From CAYUAG01 sp046483025 (GTDB lineage Bacteria; Zhuqueibacterota; QNDG01; CAYUAG01), in the NCBI GenBank assembly GCA_046483025.1, contig JAWODZ010000208.1:1-34871 (forward strand): a stretch of DNA of 34,871 bases, given 5' to 3'. The position numbers and the translations under genes were made by a program. Of this stretch, positions 33,763 to 34,871 are shown piece after piece. The notes beneath the pieces are model-generated. The model saw only the letters and a list, made by a program, of their open reading frames with translations. It did no database searches and was not told where the DNA came from. Each line of letters opens with the position of its first letter. The first letter of the stretch is position 1.

Positions 33763-34871
33763 ATGATAAGCGCAGTTGCACTTGTTTCTTCAGGACTGGA
33801 CAGTATTCTTGCTGCGAAAATTGTCAGTGATCAGAGTGTCAGGATCAGGGGAGTTTTATTTTATTTCATTTTTGATAATCTCTATTACAAAATCAAGAAT
33901 GAAGAAATTGACAGAATTCTTCATTCCCTAAATATTCCAATAGACTACATTGATATTACTGAAAGTATGGTTCAACTTTTACAATCGGAACCAGAACATG
34001 GATTTGGCAAAGGAATTAATCCCTGTATTGACTGCCATATTATAATGCTGAAAAACGCCTATAAGATTATGAAAAAGACTGGTGCTGATTTCTTGATTAC
34101 CGGAGAAGTTGCCGGTCAGCGTCCTATGTCTCAGAAAGAGACAGTATTACGCCATATTGATAAATCAACTGATTTAAAGGGGTTAATATTACGACCACTT
34201 TCCGCTAAATTATTAGAAGAAACCATACCGGAGAAAAATGGCTGGGTGGATAGAGAAAAACTGTATGATATAGCAGGACGTTCAAGGAAACGACAGATCA
34301 AACTGGCGGAAAAACTGGGCATAAAAAAGTATGGTACACCAGCCGGAGGATGCATATTAACTGATCCGGAATTTTCCAAGCGGGTAAAATTATTCAGAGA
34401 AAAGAGAGGTAAAGAAAATATATCCAAGGAGGAATTGATTCTCATGCGGTTGGGACGGTATTTTTGGCTTAAGGATAATTTACAGGTAGTGGTGGGCAGA
34501 AATGAAAAAGAGAATGAACTGCTGGAATCGTTCAGCAGGGGCAGATGGGTTTTCCGGACTGTTACCGAACCCGGTCCCCTGGTTCTGGCTTTGGGTATTG
34601 AAGAAAAAGAGGATATCCGGCTGACAGGCAGTTTAGTATCCCGTTATTGTACAAAAAAGCAGTCAGAAACGGTTAAAGTGAAATATGAGAATAAAGATGA
34701 AGGAGTGAGCGGTTTTCTGGATGCTGTTCCGGTTTCGGAAGAGAAGCTGGAGGAGTGGAGGCTTCTTATGTTTGTCAGAAAGAAAAGCAGAACGACGATG
34801 GCTAAAATTCCTCCATACAGTGCAGCAGATGAAACATTCCTGATAGCATTTTTGATGTACTGTGAACTGTC
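33763..34871 (+). CDS. PP-loop ATP-pyrophosphatase, tRNA thiolation-like (partial, cut by window end)
   Basis: The frame is open from ATG 33763 to the window edge, 369 codons. The N-terminus has an SGGxDS-type PP-loop, seen as SSGLDS (9-14), which binds ATP to adenylate a substrate. INPCIDCH (85-92) gives a CxxC, followed by FLITGEVAGQRPMSQ. The part GWVDREKLYDIAGRSRKRQ and PAGGCILTDPEFSKRV is shared with MnmA/ThiI-like proteins that carry an extra C-terminal domain, possibly an NFACT-R-like RNA-binding part. A tRNA sulfur-transfer role is inferred, not shown. The Clostridia-like P-loop gene just upstream overlaps its operon context. The 3' end is missing. Confidence 0.75.
   Translation, partial: MISAVALVSSGLDSILAAKIVSDQSVRIRGVLFYFIFDNLYYKIKNEEIDRILHSLNIPIDYIDITESMVQLLQSEPEHGFGKGINPCIDCHIIMLKNAYKIMKKTGADFLITGEVAGQRPMSQKETVLRHIDKSTDLKGLILRPLSAKLLEETIPEKNGWVDREKLYDIAGRSRKRQIKLAEKLGIKKYGTPAGGCILTDPEFSKRVKLFREKRGKENISKEELILMRLGRYFWLKDNLQVVVGRNEKENELLESFSRGRWVFRTVTEPGPLVLALGIEEKEDIRLTGSLVSRYCTKKQSETVKVKYENKDEGVSGFLDAVPVSEEKLEEWRLLMFVRKKSRTTMAKIPPYSAADETFLIAFLMYCEL

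Noticed and set aside
1..34871. CRISPR arrays, phage genes, insertion sequences, tRNA or rRNA genes
   Set aside because: I saw no regularly spaced repeats, transposase or integrase motifs, or tRNA-like cloverleaf sequences; the window is almost wholly housekeeping coding sequence.

Overview
This is an AT-rich bacterial window, probably one whole contig of an uncultured organism, because both ends cut through genes. It carries two classic housekeeping blocks with an accessory stretch between them. The cell appears to be a diderm (Gram-negative-type) rod-like bacterium with meso-diaminopimelate peptidoglycan. MurE has the DNPR motif, and a LapA-like/LapB-like pair is present, which in known bacteria belongs to lipopolysaccharide control. 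A PASTA-type FtsI, an IF2 whose N-terminal region resembles those of Bacteroidota and relatives, and the gene order together suggest an FCB-like or other candidate phylum (Cloacimonadota is one guess). The sequence alone does not fix the phylum.

Region 1 (1-8262, + strand) is the translation/RNA operon: infB, DUF503 (ylxP), rbfA, nrnA, ribF, rpsO, pnp, with gaps of a few bases or short overlaps, followed by a class I/II aminotransferase. The first ~100 bases do not fit infB. They read as the start of a secreted protein on the minus strand, while infB-like coding sequence runs upstream of its only ATG. This looks like a chimeric or rearranged end.

Region 2 (8263-11516, + strand) holds a 283-base gap, then a polysaccharide deacetylase, a MerR-type regulator, rlmH, a NUDIX hydrolase and an EamA transporter.

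Region 3 (15311-11660, minus strand) is a tight four-gene unit: miaB, a LapA-like membrane protein, a LapB-like TPR/zinc-ribbon protein, and a SPOR-domain secreted protein.

Region 4 (15418-32850, + strand) is a complete division and cell wall (dcw) cluster: mraZ, rsmH, ftsL, ftsI, murE, murF, mraY, murD, ftsW, murG, a receiver-domain protein, murC, murB, ftsQ, ftsA, ftsZ. A promoter with 10-bp-spaced MraZ-type boxes precedes it and a strong hairpin terminator ends it. The receiver-only response regulator between murG and murC is the most unusual member. murC seems to lack any ATG/GTG/TTG start at the right place and probably begins at AUU.

Region 5 (32877-34871, + strand) has a P-loop protein with a possible Asp23-like C-terminal domain and a PP-loop (tRNA thiolation-like) enzyme cut off by the window end.

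I found no tRNA, rRNA, CRISPR array, insertion sequence or phage gene, and no gene-free stretch longer than 300 bases.
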